64,000 nucleotides of DNA, taken from assembly GCF_001949145.1 (NCBI RefSeq), contig NW_019091605.1, forward strand, positions 228,257 through 292,256, in the 5' to 3' direction. This DNA comes from Acanthaster planci (taxonomy: Eukaryota > Echinodermata > Asteroidea > Valvatida > Acanthasteridae). The notes beneath the pieces were generated by a model. That model made no database searches and was not told the DNA's origin. It was given only the letters and a program-made list of their open reading frames with translations. Of the stretch, positions 59,116 to 64,000 are shown one piece after another. The number at the start of each line of letters is the position of its first letter. The stretch's first letter is position 1. Position numbers and translations under genes: made by a program.

Positions 59116-61199
59116 GGGTACGGAGGCCAGTCAATGCCAATTTTAACTCAGCAAAAATATATTTTAAAAAGCGAAATAGCGCAATAATATGCTGCAAAAT
59201 AACGCACTACGTTTGCGAAATAACGCGGTAGTTTGGTGATGTTATGATTGTTGCGCCCTCTCGTGTTTTGTCTCACCGCGCACGCACCGCTCGCCGAAAT
59301 CACATGCCGTGGCATTCTGCATGCGTTCACGGGTTCCTGCTGCGTACAGGAGTATACACCTTTCTAGTGAGAGTATACTTTCGATGCCCCGCAGGCTGTA
59401 TTCAAGCCGTTTGAGCGCTCAGGAGTATACTCGTATTAACAGGAGTAGCTCGCTCGAACGCACCCCAAGTTCGTCTGCTCCAGTATAAAAAGAGCAATAT
59501 CAACAATGGATGACTTCACAGTTAAAAAATTATGTTAGATAACAGTAGATTCTATTGTAAATTGGCATTAAAGAAGTTGATGTTTTTGGACAGCACACTC
59601 TACTGTCAATTTTCTCTGGTTAAAAACAGGTGATTCTATAAAAAAATTAATTCCTACGTACTGGCACGGATTACCATTTCGTAAGTACAGATTACTACTT
59701 TTATTACATACGGATTATTACTTTATACGCACGGTTTTGCGAATAATGATCCTATATTGGCACTGATCGCATTCAAAATTCCGTCTTGAGCAGAAGCACC
59801 CCCTCATCGCGAAGAGCCATGCTGTTGGGGAGTTTTTTTGGTAGGGCCGGACGCGTACACAACGTATGTATCTCATTGTCATTGGAGAATCAGCAAAGTG
59901 GAGTTCCTACCCAGGGCCTCTGTTGCTAGGAAATCGCACCCTCTCTTGGTCCTGCTCGGGCCCAATGAACTGAAGTTTAGTCATGCAATGCAATATGTGG
60001 ATTAATAATCCATAAATACTGCTTGGTAATCTGTACGTACGATCGAAACAGTAATTAATTTTTTTCTTACCATGTCTTAAATAGACTTCATAAGAATCTC
60101 CTGTTAGTAAACAGAGAAAACCTCACAGTAGAGTATGCTATCCAAAAAAATAGTTCTGTAATGCCTATTGACAACAGAATCTACTTTTATTTAAAACACA
60201 CATTTTTAACAGTGTTGTTCTTTCTAGTGGACAATCCGTAATACGCCAAACATCGTTTTAGGGTCGTCGGGTGCCCCACTTGGGGTTGAGCTAAGTATGT
60301 TTTGTTGAGACGCATTTGGAAGGAAAAGAAAATGAAATAACTAATATAAGTACTGCATTGAACACAGTCGAGCTTGAACACAAGGAACGCGCAACTGTAA
60401 TACAAACGCTTTGCTGGTCCACATGAGGGCAATTTACTTCTTCAAAATCTGGCCTTCTGTAACTTGGACTTCATTATCTTTACAGCAGAGAAGGGGACAA
60501 CATCTGCTCAATCGATGACAGCATTATCAACACTGAAGGTAGAATATCTCTGAACATTTTACACTATTTTGTCCCGTGCAGAGCTCACTATTTCTGAGTA
60601 CCGTATTCATGCACTGGAGCTATCCTTAAATATCGGTGATATCACAGCCAAAATGTTCAGTTAGGTTTGCCAATTAGAGAAGGTGTATAAGTACCCACTT
60701 TTGAATTGTATAATTATGCTATACGTGTGTTATTCTGCGCGAGAAAATTTTTGTGGGCTCTGCAGTATCATCTGAAGACGTCCACTCGTCATTTTTATTT
60801 TAGACGTATTGAATATTCATGAGTGTACTACCATATTTGGAAATGGTGTTTCTATTAATGGTATAGTTAGTAGTGCGTGCATTCTTTGTTTTTAGGTTGC
60901 TGAACTTGTCACTTTTGTCGGAAGCAGTACTTAAGTAGGTGGTAGGCCGGTTCTGGACCACCTGTTTCCTTGGATGCCTACACAAGCCCCCTTCGGTGGT
61001 TAAAAATTGAAAAATTATCATCAGATTTAAAAGTTCTACTAAATTGAGAAATATTCTCAAATTAAAACCAAAAATTTGTGATGCCACAAAGAAGACGAAG
61101 GCGAAGACAAGAATCAAAACCAGGACCTCAACCTAAAAATTATTTCTCTTAAAGTTGCACCCAGGGTCAAGAATGTTTTGCGTGTCACTTTTGTCAGAC

Positions 61200-63510
61200 A
61201 TGCTTTATTTTTGGAACGGCTAGAAAGCCCCCTATTGTTAGATCAAAATTATCTCTAGATTTATGGGTGATAACAACAAACACGATCACCGAAAACATTT
61301 CTTTTTTTGGGGGGGGGGCGGCAGAGACTAGACGACCACAAAAAAGACTGCCAAGGAATAGGTTTCGCTCCTTACAAAGTCGTACTCCCCGAAAAAGGTA
61401 AAAAATTCTCAAATTAGAGAACCACAAAAACAAACAAGATGCCCCATTCGTCATCTATGCGGACTTCGAGTCAGTTTTAGAGCCTCTTCTGCCTGAAGGG
61501 GCCAATACAATCGGAACCCAACATCACCAAACATGGGGTTATTCTTACGCACTCGTGCGTTGAGACGGTGTCTGAACGAGTCGGGAAACCTTTCGAGGAC
61601 AAGACGCCGCAACTCATTTTATAGAGTCTCTCGCGAGAAAAAGAAACGATTAACGATACGTTAGCCAAACCAAAACCACTCGTTTGGACGTCTGAGCTAC
61701 TAAGCCAGCACGATTCGCGCAACAGATGCAGGATCTGCGAGAAGCGTAGATACCCAACAAAACAATCACAGTGTCGATGCCCTACCCCACAAAGACCAAA
61801 AACTAGATCCCAAAAGATAGAATTTAGTTTTAAAGACGACCGCGGCTACACCGCCTACATCTGCATGAGCTGTACCAAACCCATCAACAAGTTTAGAAAA
61901 GTCAGAGAACATTGTCACGTCACAGGCAAATATCGCGGCCCAGCCCATGCCAACTGTAATCTCAAACTCCGAGTCATGCCTAAGTATACTTCCATCCGGT
62001 TGCACAACTTGGAAAATATGACGCGCATCTAATCATGCAAGGTGCTCGTGCATTCAACGGGAGCCGGTTCAAGATAGTTTACGGTTAAAATTGCTCCAGA
62101 TACGATTTTAAATTACTCTGTGAAAGGTTTAAACATCGTGTTGATTTTCTATTCGACAAGGGTATCTACTAGTTGGCTGCCTCGAGATGCGTTTTACATG
62201 CGCTCAAACAGAAAACCCAAACAGAAGAAGAATATAACCGAGCCCAAAACGCGCTGTTAGAACACTCTACCGTTCAACCCGCTACCGTTCAACTCGAGCT
62301 TCTAACGGGCAGCGACGAATATCTGTTTTTATGAACGGGATAAAGGTGGAATATCAAGAGTTGGAACCGACGTCATACAGACTTTACTTTCGCCTCGTTC
62401 TACTACCGGCTATATGTTCGAAGTAACGCTCGATTAGCCTCGGTACTTACACGATCTCCACAACGATTTCCCTCTGGCACCCAAAAACATTTTGATTCTA
62501 AACGAAAGGATGTCGGGTTATCAAAAGGGCTTGATTAACACAACAGAGAAAACTCTTCCGCAGACAAACTCATGGCAACGCTTTTGACCAAACGCAAATA
62601 CGTCGTTTACTATTGTACGTTGCAAAAATATCTTGTTTTACAGTTTAAAAGGGTTCACCGCATGATATCTTTCGAGCAAGCACCTTGGATGCAAAGCTAC
62701 ATCGACAAAAACACCGAGTTGCGCAAACGTGGCACTTCAGAGTTTGAAAAGAGAATTTTTAAACTGATGAATAACTAGGTGTTTGGTAAAACGATGGAAA
62801 ATGTGATAGATCGAATCAACGGTTATCTACTGGGAGACAAACAAGATGCACAGCAAAACAAACGCTTGGTTTTATTATGCGATTACAAATCGACCACCTC
62901 GTTCCCAGGGTGTGACCTATCATTCGTCGAAACGTATCGTGTAAAAACCTTTTTCGACAAACCAATCTACTGCGGCGTGAGCGTGCTCGATCAGTCTAAA
63001 ACGTTAATGTACTATTTCTATTACAATACATGAAGAGCAGACTTTGGAGATGAGGTTTGTCTCTTGTATGCAGACACCGATAGTTTACTAGTTCAGATTC
63101 AAACTGATGATGTCAATCGATACCTACGCAAAAAACGTGACTTCTGAGACTTTTCAAACCAACCAACGGATCATCCACTCTATGACTTCTCAACAAAAAA
63201 GTCATCGGGAAGATGAAAGACGAATTTGGTGACAAATTCATTTCGGAAGTCGTCTGCCTGCGCCCTAAAATGTATTTGATCATACTCGAAGACGACACAA
63301 AGCTCAAGAAGGCCAAAGGGGTAACCAGAGTCGTGACTAAGAAGCAACTATGACACGAGGCTTACAAAAAAGTGTTGTAGACGTTTTTACAGAACACACA
63401 CCATCGCTTATACCATCGTTCAAAACAAACTGATCCTTTCGCCTTTAGACACAATAGGCCTACGCTACATTTTGCCAAATGGCATCGACACATTAGCCTA
63501 CGGTCACTGT
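61200..63510 (+). mobile_element. decaying Polinton/Maverick-type DNA polymerase B with endonuclease VII-like insert
   Basis: In order: a pre-exonuclease segment with KILKLENHKNKQ; the exonuclease I motif APFVIYADFES (about 61441-61473); a zinc-finger/endonuclease VII-like insert with CMSCTKPI and REHCHVTGKYRGPAHANCNL (about 61860-61968); then HRMISFEQAPWMQSYID and EFEKRIFKLMNN; VFGKTMEN; KPIYCGVSVLDQSKTLMYYF; the polymerase C motif YADTDSL (63067-63087); KKAKGV; and the C-terminal GIDTLAYGH. This is the protein-primed family B polymerase of metazoan Polintons and related adintovirus-like elements. The exonuclease end has frameshifts. From 62572 to 63145 the frame is continuous but for stops at 62776-62778, 63031-63033 and 63145-63147. 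No integrase or capsid gene lies in the window. Confidence 0.8.
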
Positions 63511-63542
63511 CAAATGGCAGAAGACGGTATTCTTCTGAAGTA

Positions 63543-63815
63543 CTTGTCTGATCGGGTTCAAATCTTGCCAATATCTCGAAAAGGGAGTGCTCTAGAGGAA
63601 TATTGACCTTATCTGATGATGACGTCATCAAGAGACTAGTGACGCGACATTAAAGGCGCACTCTTTAATGCCCAATATCTCATGAAGCAGATGTCCTATT
63701 GGGTTGAAATCTTGCAGATATCTTGAAAATAGAGTGCTTCAAAGGAATGTTGACCTTATGCGATAACAACGTCATTAGGAGACGAGTCACGTGACATTAA
63801 AGGCGCATTCTAGTT
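63543..63815 (+). repeat. tandem repeat, two units of about 148 bp
   Basis: Each unit has TCTGATCGGGTT/TCCTATTGGGTT, AAATCTTGC-ATATCT-GAAAA, GAATATTGACCTTAT-like, GACATTAAAGGCGCA and CTCTTTAATG-like parts. The starts at 63546 and 63694 are 148 bases apart. It directly follows the polymerase C-terminus. It is non-coding. Confidence 0.7.
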
Positions 63816-63825
63816 TGAGTGGCAG

Positions 63826-63930
63826 TGTGGTCGGTACATACTGCTAGCCCCGTCCAGCAGTTGCTCGTCACCGTGGTGGCCCCAAACAGCTCCCACTACG
63901 GCCCAATGGGTCGAGTTGTGCGATGCAATA
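63826..63930 (-). repeat. inverted copy of the repeat at 51837-51945
   Basis: The minus strand reads CCCATTGGGCCGTAGTGGGA, AGCTGTTTGGGGCC, CAACTGCTGGACGGGGCTAG and CAGTATGTACCGACC, matching 51837-51945. It continues to the window edge with unmatched sequence. Confidence 0.55.
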
Positions 63931-64000
63931 CACCCGTATGGTGCCCACTACGTTTGAGTGGAATTTCCAATTGTTGCAGCAGTGCCGCGATTTCACGGCA

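Larger units (their letters stand above)
56331..61109. other. intergenic region after the insulin-like gene
   Basis: No confirmed gene is seen. It contains repeat copy B (57218-57377), an inverted pair (58089-58232 and 58983-59115), a speculative first exon (58409-58504), and AT-rich sequence elsewhere. Confidence 0.5.

Noticed and set aside
58852-59197. Overlapping open frames on both strands
   Set aside because: They coincide with one copy of an inverted dispersed repeat.

Overview
The window looks like nuclear genomic DNA from an invertebrate animal. Its genes are split by GT-AG introns of several kilobases, intergenic space is rich in decayed transposons, and palindromic TACATG arrays are very abundant. 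The two recognisable housekeeping-type genes are animal genes. The transposon mix (Polinton polymerase, DIRS-type reverse transcriptase, non-LTR retrotransposon, tRNA-derived SINEs, hAT and Tigger-like MITEs) fits a marine invertebrate such as an echinoderm, hemichordate or lancelet. The species cannot be named from the sequence. There are three N gaps (6117-6485, 37734-37855, 49836-50501). Layout: (1) 3683-16042, + strand: 12 coding exons of an LRRC49 orthologue, a leucine-rich-repeat subunit of the tubulin polyglutamylase complex; its 5' exon(s) were not found. (2) 20020-45286, - strand: a complete five-exon REEP5/DP1-type ER-shaping gene, convergent with LRRC49; all phases join and predict 200 residues. 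Its 11.8-kb first intron carries a broken non-LTR retrotransposon. (3) 45.5-53.4 kb: gene-poor DNA with a LINE 3' fragment, a DIRS-like RT/RNase H fragment and a 666-bp gap. (4) 53549-56330, + strand: a four-exon gene whose exons are each too short to stand out as open frames, but which join in phase to a 101-residue insulin/relaxin-superfamily prepropeptide. It has a signal peptide, a C-x11-C B chain, a short C-peptide ending in KR, a CC-x3-C-x8-C A chain, and the phase-1 C-peptide intron typical of this superfamily. This is the most interesting object in the window. (5) 56.3-64 kb: repeats, one speculative 5' exon, and a decaying Polinton-type DNA polymerase B frame followed by a 148-bp tandem repeat. 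The genes do not form a functional cluster: LRRC49 (microtubule modification), REEP5 (ER membrane curvature) and the secreted peptide are independent transcription units. Most other long open frames are by-products of TACATG arrays, which have no stop codon in any of the six frames.
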